Of a stretch of DNA of 64,000 nt, positions 15,561-28,514 are shown piece by piece (the first letter of the stretch is position 1; each line of letters starts with the position of its first letter). The stretch covers positions 363,556-427,555 of the forward strand of contig JANQED010000132.1 in the NCBI GenBank assembly GCA_028278545.1. The letters are read 5' to 3'. The translations under genes and the position numbers were made by a program. This DNA comes from Anaerolineales bacterium (GTDB taxonomy: Bacteria > Chloroflexota > Anaerolineae > Anaerolineales > UBA11858). The notes below the pieces were generated by a model. That model made no database searches, was not told the origin of the DNA, and saw nothing but the letters and a program-made list of their open reading frames with translations.

Positions 15561-17963
15561 ATGGGCAGTACAATTCAGCAAGTTCTGACAGCGTTAACCA
15601 CTTTTCCGGGCAATTTGATCTACCATATGGCCCTGGCCTTTTCGATTGCCGGCGCCCTGCAGATGGCCGTGGGGCTTTGGCGCGACAGTGCACTCCCCCA
15701 GGGACGTCGCATGGTGATCGGCCTCGGGCTGATGCTGGGATTGCGCTTCTTGCTTTTCCTCTGCGCGGGACTCGCTCAATCAGGCCTCTACAACCCTCGC
15801 GTCCTGCTGCCCATCTTAGATCGCGCTGCCACTACCCTGAGCCTGATCGTCATCCTCTGGTTGTGGGTTTTTCCCGAACCCAGGCGTCTTGCTGACGCTG
15901 CCAGCAGCCTATTGGGGATGCTGACGGCGGCCATCGCAGCCATCAGTTGGGCGTGGTGGTTTGGAAACTATTCAGCTTTGTCTTTCAATGCCTCCTGGCT
16001 GGATTTCGGGTGGGAATTCCTCGCCATCGCGCTGCTCGGCTTAGGGTTCGCTCTGCTCATCCTCCGCCGCCCCAACGGCTGGGAATACGGCCTCGGTATG
16101 ATGATCGTCGTTTCCCTCGGGCACCTTCTGCACCTGATCGTCCCCCAAACCGAGAGTGACTACCCCGGTTTCGTCCGTCTGGCCCAAATGGCCGCCTACC
16201 CGATCTTGTTCTCACTTCCTAGGAGATTTAGAACCCCCCAACCAGAAATCCCGGCCGTCGAAGCAGTGCCAGCGCCAAGCGAACAACCCGCCCCCCAAGA
16301 AAAATCCCGCTCTGATACCCAACCTGAATATTTCAAAGCACTGCTATTCGCGCTGGGTGAATCTACCGGGCCCGAATTATGTAAAGCCATCGCACGCACG
16401 CTCGCCGAAACGATGCGATCAGACATCTGCCTGATCGTCTCGCCCCCTGGCAGAAGGGGACGATTCCATATCCAGTGCGGCTACGACTTCATCCATGAAG
16501 AGACTCTCGAGAATTTGTCGCTCGACCAGGGTAAATTGCCCCTGCTGACTTCGGCGATGAAAAAGGCTCAATCTCTACGTTTACCGGCAAGAAGCACCTC
16601 GCAAGACCTGACCAACCTGGGGGACCTCTTAGGCCTGGGCAGCACTGGACACCTTTTGGCCGGGTCCGTGCAAAACCTGAAGGGGGAAACGGCCCTGGGC
16701 ATCATACTGCTCTCGCCTCACACCGACCGGCGTTGGGCCCGGGAAGATCAAGATTTCATCGAGGAGATCAGCAATGGATTGGCCCCCATTCTGCACCAGG
16801 CCAGACGCTGGGAAGCGGCTCAAAAAGAGCTGGAGAAAACCCAAAATAGCCTGCATGCTCTCCAGGAGATTCTGGAAGAAGTCCAGGCTGAGAACCAAAT
16901 CCTGCTATCCGAAAGAGACACCATCACAAAAGAAGTTCTCGGCGAAGAGGGATCGAAAGAGCTGGACTCTCTGAGAGACGATCAGCAGCAATCCCAGGAC
17001 ACCATCGCCCGCCTGCAAGTTGAAAACCGCCGCCTGGGCGAGATGGTCGAAAGCCTGATCGCTGCGGCTGATACCCACGAACTGACGACCTCGGGTCAGC
17101 TCAAAAAAGAGCTCCGTGAGGCGCTGGAAGAGATTGCCAACCTCAAGAATCAGTTGATAAAGACCGAGCAGCAGGCGCTGGTCAACGCCGGGGTGCTCGA
17201 AACAGCCGACACCGTCTCGGAAGAGCGGGCGGAAGTGTTCGCATCCATCGCGCAAGACCTGCGGCAGCCCATGTCCTCTATCGTCGGCTACACCGAACTG
17301 CTGCTCGGCGAGTCGGTAGGCATCCTCGGCGCGTTGCAGCGCAAATTCCTGGAGCGCATCCGGGCATCGACCGAGCGGCTGGAGAGGCTGTTAGACGATC
17401 TGCTGCGCGTCGCCACCCTTTTGGCCGGAGACCAACTCCAGCTCAACCCAGAAGCCGTTGACTTGGGCAACGCTTTCGACAAAGCCATCGCCAATACCTC
17501 TGCACAGATGCGGGAGAAAAATATCATTCTGCGCGTCGATCTCCCCGAGCCGATGCCCCACATTCATGCCGACCGTGACGCCTTGCAACAGATCCTGATC
17601 CACCTGCTGAAGAACGCCGGGACCGTCTCTCCGGTTGAAGGGGAAATTTTCCTGCGTGCAGAGGTCCAGGATGTCGATGACGGGCAGAACTATGTGCTCA
17701 TTCAAGTCGCCGATCAGGGTGGGGGTATTCCTAAAGAGGACCTGCCGCGCGTCTTCTCCCGGCTCTATCGCGCCGACAACCCCCTGATTGAGGGCATCGG
17801 CGACACCGGTGTGGGGCTTTCGATCGCCAAAACCCTGGTCGAATCCCAAGAGGGGCGTATCTGGGTGGATACCGAGACGGGCAAGGGCTCTGCCTTCAAC
17901 ATATTGCTCCCCCTTTATAATGGAGAAACCACCCCTCAAAGCGGGGAAGGGCATTCTGGATGA
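15561..17963 (+). CDS. Membrane histidine-kinase-like protein with Gln in place of the phospho-acceptor His
   Basis: This 800-residue protein has about seven N-terminal membrane helices (residues 15-215), a GAF-like domain (about 255-410), a long coiled coil (about 415-545), a HisKA-like dimerisation helix pair (about 555-625) and a HATPase_c domain (about 665-790). The H-box reads SIAQDLRQPMSSIVGYTELL, so Gln565 replaces the His of the usual SHDLRxPL. The N-box (HLLKNAG), DQGGGIP G1 box and GDTGVGLSIAK G2 box are kept. ATP binding is therefore likely but autophosphorylation on the normal residue is not. It overlaps the LysM gene by four bases (ATGA) and so belongs with the wall-associated genes downstream. 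A sensory or scaffold role is inferred. Confidence 0.85.
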   Translation: MGSTIQQVLTALTTFPGNLIYHMALAFSIAGALQMAVGLWRDSALPQGRRMVIGLGLMLGLRFLLFLCAGLAQSGLYNPRVLLPILDRAATTLSLIVILWLWVFPEPRRLADAASSLLGMLTAAIAAISWAWWFGNYSALSFNASWLDFGWEFLAIALLGLGFALLILRRPNGWEYGLGMMIVVSLGHLLHLIVPQTESDYPGFVRLAQMAAYPILFSLPRRFRTPQPEIPAVEAVPAPSEQPAPQEKSRSDTQPEYFKALLFALGESTGPELCKAIARTLAETMRSDICLIVSPPGRRGRFHIQCGYDFIHEETLENLSLDQGKLPLLTSAMKKAQSLRLPARSTSQDLTNLGDLLGLGSTGHLLAGSVQNLKGETALGIILLSPHTDRRWAREDQDFIEEISNGLAPILHQARRWEAAQKELEKTQNSLHALQEILEEVQAENQILLSERDTITKEVLGEEGSKELDSLRDDQQQSQDTIARLQVENRRLGEMVESLIAAADTHELTTSGQLKKELREALEEIANLKNQLIKTEQQALVNAGVLETADTVSEERAEVFASIAQDLRQPMSSIVGYTELLLGESVGILGALQRKFLERIRASTERLERLLDDLLRVATLLAGDQLQLNPEAVDLGNAFDKAIANTSAQMREKNIILRVDLPEPMPHIHADRDALQQILIHLLKNAGTVSPVEGEIFLRAEVQDVDDGQNYVLIQVADQGGGIPKEDLPRVFSRLYRADNPLIEGIGDTGVGLSIAKTLVESQEGRIWVDTETGKGSAFNILLPLYNGETTPQSGEGHSG

Positions 17964-18859
17964 CCCAACCCCGTGAACTCGTCCTTGGGCTGGTCACTGC
18001 TTTGACCTCTACAGTGATCCTGGGAGGGAGTCTGGTGCTCGCTTTGGCCGAAGACCAGGCATCCATCGCCCAGGCACCTGCAAGTGCGAGTACGGCCACC
18101 ACCACACCCTCACCCACGCTCTCTCCAACTCCCCTGCCGACCCAGGCACCTGGAGAGCCTACTTATACGGCCTCGGCAACCTCTTTACCGACAGACACCC
18201 CATCCTCAACGCCGGAAGCCCCCTCACCGACCTCCTGCCCGCCCCCCTCTGGCTGGGTGCAGACCACGGTCAACCAGGGGGATACACCGGAAAGCCTGGC
18301 AGCGCAATACAACACCACGGCTGAGAAGTTAATTGAAGCTAATTGCTTACTGATCAGTAATCTCTCTCCTGGAAGCATAATTTACGTCCCAAAACCGCCT
18401 CCCACCCTGACCCAAATCCCCTGCGGCCCGCCCCTCGGATGGGTGTACTACACCGTCAAATCAGGCGACACCCTCTACCAGATCGGTCTGGCGTTCGGGG
18501 TGAACGTCTATCAATTGCAGCAGGCCAACTGTCTCGGCTCATCGACGTATATCCGCGCCGGTCAACAGCTCTACGTGCCCAACGTGCCCACGGCAACATT
18601 TACATCCAGCGCGACCGCCACAGCCACCGCGACAGCGACCAGCACGCTGACACCAACGCCGACAAACACGCCCACAGAGACCCTTACACCAACGGAAACG
18701 GCAACGCCAACCGACACACTGACGCCGACGGTGACAGATACACCCACACAGACCTTCACGCCCACGGAAACGCCCACCCCTTCAGATACTCCTACCCCGT
18801 CGGATACTCCCACGCCATCGGAAACCCCCACCATTACACCCTCGCCGACCTCCACGTAA
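17960..18859 (+). CDS. Membrane-anchored protein with two LysM domains and Thr/Pro-rich tail
   Basis: This is a 299-residue extracytoplasmic protein. A hydrophobic N-terminal segment (about residues 7-30) is an anchor or signal; a Thr/Ser/Pro-rich spacer follows; LysM 1 is about residues 98-147 ([16 protein letters not shown] ... IIYVP) and LysM 2 about 161-210 ([18 protein letters not shown] ... QLYVP). LysM modules bind N-acetylglucosamine polymers such as peptidoglycan. Each is preceded by a Cys-Gly/Pro-Pro-x-GW segment with Cys residues that could form disulfides. The last 90 residues are degenerate TPT/TET repeats, likely an extended, possibly glycosylated stalk. The ATG overlaps the kinase-like gene stop, implying coupled expression. 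Confidence 0.9.
   Translation: MTQPRELVLGLVTALTSTVILGGSLVLALAEDQASIAQAPASASTATTTPSPTLSPTPLPTQAPGEPTYTASATSLPTDTPSSTPEAPSPTSCPPPSGWVQTTVNQGDTPESLAAQYNTTAEKLIEANCLLISNLSPGSIIYVPKPPPTLTQIPCGPPLGWVYYTVKSGDTLYQIGLAFGVNVYQLQQANCLGSSTYIRAGQQLYVPNVPTATFTSSATATATATATSTLTPTPTNTPTETLTPTETATPTDTLTPTVTDTPTQTFTPTETPTPSDTPTPSDTPTPSETPTITPSPTST
18640..18858 (+). repeat. Low-complexity Thr/Pro-encoding repeat tract
   Basis: Degenerate 12- to 18-base units (ACGCCNAC.. / ACACCCACG.., GATACTCCTACCCCGTCG) encode the TPT/TPS/TET tail of the LysM protein. The tract is a plausible site for slippage and length variation. Confidence 0.75.
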
Positions 18860-18907
18860 TCAAGATCCGGGCGATCCAGCAAAAGCTCTCCTCAGCACAC
18901 GAAACCT

Positions 18908-19984
18908 ATGACTCTGCGCACCCGCTTGCTCTGGATACTCCTTATCCCCACACTCATTCTGGTCTGTGTTTCTCCAGCGCTGATCAGCGCAGTCTCTGCC
19001 AGCACCGCGCTGGTTGACCCCCAGGCGACCGGGAAAGCAGCCCTGGCAACCGTCCCCGCGGATGCGACGCCCACCCCAACCCCCTTCCTGCCTGTCCCCC
19101 CAACACCGACGTATATCCCCACGGCCTTCCCAAGCCCGGTGCCCACCGCCACCCCCAAGCCCACGGCTGAACCTCCACCACCGTCCAAAGGCGGCAATAC
19201 AGTCCATGTTGATCCCAGCGACTACTCCCAGGATCAAATCAATATCCTTTTGTTGGGTTCAGACCAGCGCCTAGGCGAGGTTGGCTTCCGCACCGATACC
19301 ATCATCCTGCTCAGCCTCAGCACCCGCACCAAAACAGCCAGCATGGTCTCATTTCCGCGCGACCTGTACCTGTACATCCCCAGCTACGGCTACAACCGCA
19401 TCAACACGGTGATGTATTACGGCGGTTTTCCGCTGATGGCCCAAACCTTGCAGCACCACTATGGCATCAGAGTCGACCACTATATCCTGGTCGGATTGCA
19501 GGCTTTCACCGAGACTATCGACAGCCTGGGCGGCGTTAACGTCCAGGTCGGTGAAAAACTGACCGACCACCGCACAGGACATGGAAATTTCACGGTCAAA
19601 CCCGGAGAGGTACTGATGAACGGCGAGATGGCTTTGTGGTACGTGCGCGCCCGCTACACCACCAGCGACTTCGACCGCACCCGCCGCCAGCAAGAAGTGA
19701 TCCAGGCCATTGGGGCGCGCTTACTGAGCATGAACGCCCTGGAAAGCGGCGACGAACTCTATGATATCTACAAAAAATACGTCAGTTCAGATATGAAGTG
19801 GGTTGACGTCGCCCCCATCGTCCCTTTAGCGGCACGGCTTGGCAACCCATCGAACATCCAGCGCTACGCGATTGGCCGCGGCCATGTGGTCCCTTGGACG
19901 ACTCCCGGCGGCGCTCAGGTGCTGCTCCCCCAGGAAGGGGCGATCCTCTCGCTGCTGCAGCAAGCCGTTGGAGGGGCAAAATGA
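18908..19984 (+). CDS. LytR-CpsA-Psr (LCP) family protein
   Basis: This is a 358-residue membrane-anchored LCP protein; the family transfers undecaprenyl-phosphate-linked glycans to peptidoglycan or other wall acceptors. A TM segment lies at about residues 7-30, a Pro/Thr-rich linker at 45-95, and the LCP domain at about 112-270 with INILLLGSDQR, FRTDTIILLSL, SFPRDLYLYIP, YNRINTVMYYGG and YVRARYTTSDFDRTRRQQE, which carry the Asp/Arg residues that hold the pyrophosphate. It follows the LysM gene after 48 bases on the same strand. Ligation of a surface glycan is consistent with the many polyprenyl-sugar genes further along the window. Confidence 0.93.
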   Translation: MTLRTRLLWILLIPTLILVCVSPALISAVSASTALVDPQATGKAALATVPADATPTPTPFLPVPPTPTYIPTAFPSPVPTATPKPTAEPPPPSKGGNTVHVDPSDYSQDQINILLLGSDQRLGEVGFRTDTIILLSLSTRTKTASMVSFPRDLYLYIPSYGYNRINTVMYYGGFPLMAQTLQHHYGIRVDHYILVGLQAFTETIDSLGGVNVQVGEKLTDHRTGHGNFTVKPGEVLMNGEMALWYVRARYTTSDFDRTRRQQEVIQAIGARLLSMNALESGDELYDIYKKYVSSDMKWVDVAPIVPLAARLGNPSNIQRYAIGRGHVVPWTTPGGAQVLLPQEGAILSLLQQAVGGAK

Positions 19985-20065
19985 CCCATTTTGCGACCGA
20001 GAACACCCCTGCGAAAGGCGGCGGTGTCCGCGCTTGCCTCGCCTGCATGGCCAGTGCAACGAGAT

Positions 20066-20106
20066 TTGAAGCCGAAGCGAAATGTGTTATAATAGAACAG
20101 GTGTTC
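20066..20106 (+). promoter_or_regulatory. Promoter with LexA-type palindrome
   Basis: TTGAAG (20066-20071) and TATAAT (20088-20093) are 16 bases apart. GAACAGGTGTTC (20095-20106), within the perfect 14-base inverted repeat AGAACA-GG-TGTTCT, begins one base after the -10 and would cover the transcription start. It fits the GAAC-N4-GTTC core of the Gram-positive-type LexA box. A bound repressor here should block the promoter. Confidence 0.6.
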
Positions 20107-20128
20107 TTATCATAAAACAGGAGCAATT

Positions 20129-21238
20129 ATGACCCTGAAAGGCAAAGGTTTTTATATCTGGAAGATACCAGATTGCGAAGGCGGTGATGCCAACAAGATC
20201 GCCAACGTAGCCAAAGCGGCCGGTCTCAGCCACGTGCTTATCAAGATCGCCGATGGTATCTACACGTATAACTACGATTGGAACAAGCGTGTAGACCTGG
20301 TTCCCCCGGTAGCCAATGCCTTACGCGCCCGGGGAATCCAGGTTTGGGGCTGGCAGTTTGTATATGGAAGTTACCCCAGCAAAGAAGCCGACATCGCCAT
20401 AAAACGCATCAAGGAACTCAACCTGGATGGCTTTGCCATCGACGCCGAGCATCATTACCGGGAGTCTGGCAAGGCCGCGGCCGCCAAAACCTATATGCGT
20501 GAACTGCGCGGGGGCGTTGGCAACAATTTCCCCCTTGCGCTCTCATCTTACCGCTTCCCTTCCCTGCACCCCATCCCCTGGAACGAATTCTTAGAGAAGT
20601 GCGATTACAACATGCCGCAGGTCTATTGGATGGGCGCGCACAACCCTGGGGCTCAGTTAGCCAGGACATTGAATGAGTTTGAAAGCCTGAAATACCGCCC
20701 GCCGATCATTCCCACCGGGGCGGCTTTCACGGAGCACGGCTGGACCCCAACCACGCAGGATGTGGAGGAGTTCCTGATCACGGCCCAGTCATTAAATCTC
20801 AGCGCAGCCAATTTCTGGGAATGGTGGAATACCCGTGAAGTGCTTTCCCCAAAGCACAAAATCTGGGATGTCATCGCCGAATACGAGTGGGATGGGGGTG
20901 GGGGCGGGCCTCAAGACATCACCGGCAAGTATATCGAAGCCCTCAACAGCCATGATTACAACAAGGTCGTCGATTTATACACAGATGAAGCGGTCCACGT
21001 CACATCCGAGCGTACCATCGTCGGCAAAGGGAAAATCCGCGCCTGGTATCGGAATTTCTTCTCCAGCCTGTTGCCCAACGGCACATTCACTCTGACCAGT
21101 TTCTCCGGCTCGGACAACTCCCGGCATCTCTCCTGGACGGCCCGTTCCAGCGCCGGAAATGTGAATGATGGCAACGATACCTTTGGTCTCATCGACGACA
21201 AGATCACTTACCATTATCTCCACTATACGGTCATTTAA
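20129..21238 (+). CDS. Glycoside-hydrolase-like TIM-barrel protein with C-terminal SnoaL/NTF2-like domain
   Basis: The 369-residue product has two parts. Residues about 5-250 look like a lysozyme/GH25- or DUF1906-like barrel: GFYIWKIPDCEGGDANKIA at the start, VLIKIADGIY, QVWGWQFVYG, and the acidic DGFAIDAEHHYRESGK strand end near residue 105-120, where such enzymes carry catalytic carboxylates. A Gly-rich linker (EWDGGGGGPQD) leads to a SnoaL/NTF2-type cone fold (about 262-369; YIEALNSHDYNKVVDLYTDEA). There is no signal peptide. The gene stands alone behind a promoter with a LexA-like palindrome. A wall-degrading or lytic role is possible but not shown; the substrate is unknown. Confidence 0.7.
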   Translation: MTLKGKGFYIWKIPDCEGGDANKIANVAKAAGLSHVLIKIADGIYTYNYDWNKRVDLVPPVANALRARGIQVWGWQFVYGSYPSKEADIAIKRIKELNLDGFAIDAEHHYRESGKAAAAKTYMRELRGGVGNNFPLALSSYRFPSLHPIPWNEFLEKCDYNMPQVYWMGAHNPGAQLARTLNEFESLKYRPPIIPTGAAFTEHGWTPTTQDVEEFLITAQSLNLSAANFWEWWNTREVLSPKHKIWDVIAEYEWDGGGGGPQDITGKYIEALNSHDYNKVVDLYTDEAVHVTSERTIVGKGKIRAWYRNFFSSLLPNGTFTLTSFSGSDNSRHLSWTARSSAGNVNDGNDTFGLIDDKITYHYLHYTVI

Positions 21239-21245
21239 AACAGAT

Positions 21246-21278
21246 ATCCCCTGGGAGTAGTGCAAATCCCCAGGGGAT
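21246..21278 (+). terminator. Hairpin after the hydrolase-like gene
   Basis: ATCCCCTGGG and CCCAGGGGAT form a 10-base stem with a 13-base loop, eight bases after the stop codon. Only a weak T-rich stretch follows (TCATGCTATTTT), so termination may be inefficient. It also separates the converging gyrA gene. Confidence 0.55.
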
Positions 21279-21348
21279 CATGCTATTTTGGGGGAGAATC
21301 AACCCTACCTCCCGCGTGGCACCTGATTTTCGAGAAGGGAACATGCCC

Positions 21349-23799
21349 CTATTTGGATTTTTTCAAAGGGCGCGGCACATCCCAGGGAACGGTCATCTCC
21401 AAAATCTGATCGCCAGGCCGGACATCCAGCACCGACTTGCCGCGCACCGCCACCCGGGTCTGCACGGGGGCATCGCCAAGGTCGGCCATCTTGGCGGCGT
21501 ATTTCTTCAAATGCAAAGTGACCTGTTTGGTCTTGGTGCCGATCACACAGCCCATCAAGCCGGCCTCTGGCGGCAGTTTCCAGGCGATCACGCCCTTGCC
21601 ATAACGCCCCTGGATGGGGAAGTCCTCCTGTTTCACCCGCTTTGCCCTTCCGTCCGAAGCCAGCAAGAACACTTCGCCGCGTTGAGGGATCAACTCGACC
21701 CCAACGACTTCTTCCTCCTTGTCTAGCTTGATCCCCATCACGCCCGCAGCCACCAACCCCATCGGGCGGACATCCTCTTCAGAGAAGCGGATCGCCATGC
21801 CGCTGGTGGCCGCCAATAAGATATCTTTCTGACCATCGGTCAAACGGATCCACCCTAAACGGTCGCCATCATTGACGCGCACCAGCGTAAAGGGGGTGGC
21901 CGCCGGCCCCGGCAGCTCCTCAACAGCCGTCTTCTTCACCATCCCCTGACGGGTAACCGAGAGCACATACCAGCCCTCAGCCAGCTGATCCTTTGAGGGC
22001 AGCGTGAAGATCACCGCCACTTTTTCTTTTTCTCTCAATGGAGAGACTTGATTGAATGGAACTCCATCATCGGGTTTGTCCGCTTCAGGGATCGAGAGCA
22101 CCGGTAAGGAGGCTGCCTGACCGCCCTCGGTGACCAAATACAGGGTATCGCGCGTATTCACCCTGATCAAGCGCTTGGGCGCGGCGCTGCCGCTGATGCG
22201 CGGGCGGGCATCCTTCAACGAGCGTGAGATCAACCCCTGGGAAGTCAGCGAGGCCCAGACCATCTGGTCAGGAGCCAGGCTGCTCAGGCGCACAGGGATA
22301 TCCTCTTTATCCCCCTCAACCGAAATGATCTGCGTGCGGCGCATATCGCCGTATCCCTCTCTGACGGCCCCCAATTCATCGGCGATCACTTTGCGCATCT
22401 TGGTGGGTGATTTCAGCAAAGCGACCAAAGCCTTGATCTTGGCCTTGACCACTTTGTACTCCTGCTCGATCTTTTGACGTTCCAGGGCGGCCAGACGGCG
22501 CAGCGGCATGTCCAATATCGCCTGGGCCTGCTCATCACTGAGCTTGAAACGACGGCACAAGTTCTGTTTGGCCGTCTCCACGCGTCGCGATTTGCGAATG
22601 ACGTCGATAACTTCATCCAGATTGGCCAGGGCGGTCATCAAGCCAGACAGGATGTGTTCCCGCTTACGGGCGCGCTCCAATTCATATTCGCTGCGCCGCC
22701 GAACGATCTCTAAACGATGGTTCAGATAAACCCGCAGCGCCTGCTTCAGGTTGAGCAGGCGCGGTTCGCCCTCCACGAGGGCCAGCATGATCAAACTGAA
22801 GGTCGTCCGCATGGTGCTGTACTTATACAGGTCTTCCAACACCTTTTCCGGGTCGGCGGTTTTGGTCAGCTCGATCACCACGCGCACACCCTGACGATCC
22901 GACTCATCGCGCAGATCGGCAATGCCCTCGATCTTCTCCTCCCGCGCCAGGGTGGCGATCCGTTCCAGCAAGGTGGTCTTGTTGACCATATAGGGGATCT
23001 CCGTCACCACGATGCGATTTCGGCCCCGGCTCATCTCCTCGATATGGGCACGCGCCCGCACCATAATGCGGCCGCGCCCCGAGCCGTAGGCCTTTTGCAG
23101 ACCGCCGTTCTCCATCTGGTCGATGACAATGCCGCCCGTAGGGAAATCCGGCCCCTGGATGAATTTCATCAGATCGGCCACGCTGATATCGTCGAGGCGC
23201 TTCCAGTTCTCCAGCATGTGGATCAGGGCATCGATCACCTCTCCCAGGTTGTGAGGCGGCACGCTGGTGGACATGCCCACCGCGATACCGGTGATGCCGT
23301 TGACCAGCAAATTAGGCAGGGCCGCCGGGAGCACATCCGGCTCATTCAGCGTGTCATCAAAATTGGTCGAAAAATCAACCGTAGCCTTATCGATATCGGA
23401 GAGCATATGCGTCGCCAGGGGAGCCATGCGGGCTTCGGTATAGCGCATGGCTGCGGGGGAGTCCCCATCCATGCTGCCGAAATTGCCCTGCCCATCCACC
23501 AGTTGGTAGCGCATGGAGAAATCCTGCGCCATGCGGGCCATGGCATCATAGACCGCCATATCCCCATGAGGGTGGTACTTCCCCAGGACTTCCCCGACGA
23601 TGCGGGCCGATTTCTTATAGGTCGAATCCGGGCGGATACCCATATCGTGCATGGCATACAAGATGCGCCGATGCACCGGTTTGAGCCCATCGCGGGCATC
23701 CGGCAGGGCGCGCGAAACAATCACGCTCATGGCATAGTCCAGGTAGGACTGCTGCATTTCTTCATCGATGTCGATTTTGCGAATTAGACCGATCTCCAT
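21349..23799 (-). CDS. gyrA: DNA gyrase subunit A (or topoisomerase IV subunit A)
   Basis: This 816-residue type IIA topoisomerase subunit cuts and rejoins DNA to change supercoiling or unlink chromosomes. The catalytic Tyr is Tyr120 in [12 protein letters not shown]. The N-terminal breakage-reunion domain (about 1-480) is standard ([37 protein letters not shown]). The C-terminal pinwheel domain follows; where GyrA has the QRRGGKG box this protein has QGRYGKG near residue 733, a degenerate form, so gyrase versus topoisomerase IV is not fully settled. The residue matching Ser83 of E. coli GyrA is Met. There is no gyrB next to it. It starts at the ATG at 23799, with its own promoter after the rpoC terminator. 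Confidence 0.93.
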   Translation of the reverse strand: MEIGLIRKIDIDEEMQQSYLDYAMSVIVSRALPDARDGLKPVHRRILYAMHDMGIRPDSTYKKSARIVGEVLGKYHPHGDMAVYDAMARMAQDFSMRYQLVDGQGNFGSMDGDSPAAMRYTEARMAPLATHMLSDIDKATVDFSTNFDDTLNEPDVLPAALPNLLVNGITGIAVGMSTSVPPHNLGEVIDALIHMLENWKRLDDISVADLMKFIQGPDFPTGGIVIDQMENGGLQKAYGSGRGRIMVRARAHIEEMSRGRNRIVVTEIPYMVNKTTLLERIATLAREEKIEGIADLRDESDRQGVRVVIELTKTADPEKVLEDLYKYSTMRTTFSLIMLALVEGEPRLLNLKQALRVYLNHRLEIVRRRSEYELERARKREHILSGLMTALANLDEVIDVIRKSRRVETAKQNLCRRFKLSDEQAQAILDMPLRRLAALERQKIEQEYKVVKAKIKALVALLKSPTKMRKVIADELGAVREGYGDMRRTQIISVEGDKEDIPVRLSSLAPDQMVWASLTSQGLISRSLKDARPRISGSAAPKRLIRVNTRDTLYLVTEGGQAASLPVLSIPEADKPDDGVPFNQVSPLREKEKVAVIFTLPSKDQLAEGWYVLSVTRQGMVKKTAVEELPGPAATPFTLVRVNDGDRLGWIRLTDGQKDILLAATSGMAIRFSEEDVRPMGLVAAGVMGIKLDKEEEVVGVELIPQRGEVFLLASDGRAKRVKQEDFPIQGRYGKGVIAWKLPPEAGLMGCVIGTKTKQVTLHLKKYAAKMADLGDAPVQTRVAVRGKSVLDVRPGDQILEMTVPWDVPRPLKKSK

Positions 23800-23839
23800 G
23801 GAACGCTCCGAAATTTATAATTGAAACATTTGTGCGAGG

Positions 23840-23848
23840 ATTATAACA
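23840..23848 (-). promoter_or_regulatory. Extended -10 promoter of gyrA
   Basis: The minus strand reads TGTTATAAT, a perfect -10 with the extended TGn element, 40 bases before the gyrA ATG. No good -35 lies upstream; the rpoC terminator occupies that place. Confidence 0.5.
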
Positions 23849-23852
23849 TGGC

Positions 23853-23892
23853 AAAAAAATCCCCTCCCACTTCAAAAGCAGCGGGAGGGGAT
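23853..23892 (-). terminator. Intrinsic terminator of rpoC
   Basis: On the minus strand ATCCCCTCCC and GGGAGGGGAT form a 10-base stem with a 14-base loop followed by seven T. It lies 21 bases past the rpoC stop codon. Confidence 0.92.
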
Positions 23893-23913
23893 CAATTTCT
23901 TGACTAAATACCC

Positions 23914-28215
<4,302 letters not shown>

Positions 28216-28330
28216 GCGTGAGCCTCCTGAGGACTACCTGATACTTTATGAACACATACCTACACGCGGTAAAGCCCTTGCGCAGTTGCGCACAAGCCTT
28301 GCCATGAGGATTCAAATATTCACAGAAGAA

Positions 28331-28408
28331 TTAATCGAACAAATGTACTATTAACAAGACAAACGAAAGCAAGCGCATGAGTCCTCTCACCTCAAGCGCT
28401 CGCTGCAT
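28331..28408 (-). CDS. Possible 25-codon leader peptide in the rpoC 5' leader
   Basis: An ATG at 28408, preceded by AAGGG nine bases upstream, opens a 25-residue frame ending in TAA at 28331. The product begins MQRALEVRGLMRLL, is Leu-rich (7 of 25) and becomes hydrophobic toward the end (SFVLLIVHLF). It overlaps the hairpin at 28357-28414, so its translation would disrupt the stem. It may be a regulatory leader peptide or a chance frame. Confidence 0.3.
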   Translation of the reverse strand: MQRALEVRGLMRLLSFVLLIVHLFD

Positions 28409-28414
28409 TTGTCT
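28357..28414 (-). promoter_or_regulatory. Structured leader hairpin upstream of rpoC
   Basis: In the predicted rpoC transcript AGACAAA pairs with TTTGTCT at the base and AGCGAGCGC pairs with GCGCTTGCT (one G:U) above a small internal loop. The stem is separated from rpoC by about 140 bases. It is a candidate for attenuation, protein binding or mRNA stabilisation; function is inferred. Confidence 0.5.
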
Positions 28415-28443
28415 ATTCCCTTTCTAGGTTGCATGCGGGGGGT

Positions 28444-28472
28444 ATTATACAGGAGACCAAAAACCCAGTCAA
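28444..28472 (-). promoter_or_regulatory. Strong promoter of rpoC
   Basis: On the minus strand TTGACT (28467-28472) and TATAAT (28444-28449) are exactly 17 bases apart, close to the sigma-A consensus. Transcription would begin near 28437, giving a leader of about 220 bases before the rpoC GTG. Confidence 0.85.
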
Positions 28473-28514
28473 GGTGAAAATTTGGAGTTTTTGCACTAAT
28501 TTTCAGGGAACTAT

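Noticed and set aside
15269..15895. 208-codon plus-strand frame before and over the kinase-like gene
   Set aside because: It crosses the antisense of tRNA-Leu and its terminator and continues out of frame through the kinase-like gene; composition is not protein-like.
18600..18858. Repeat tract that could be taken for a CRISPR array
   Set aside because: Units are 12-18 bases, contiguous, without spacers, and translate in frame into a Thr/Pro tail.
22717..23787. Long open frame (356 codons) opposite gyrA
   Set aside because: It mirrors the gyrA codons on the other strand, is His/Gln-rich with no family features, and arises from the high-GC codon bias of gyrA.
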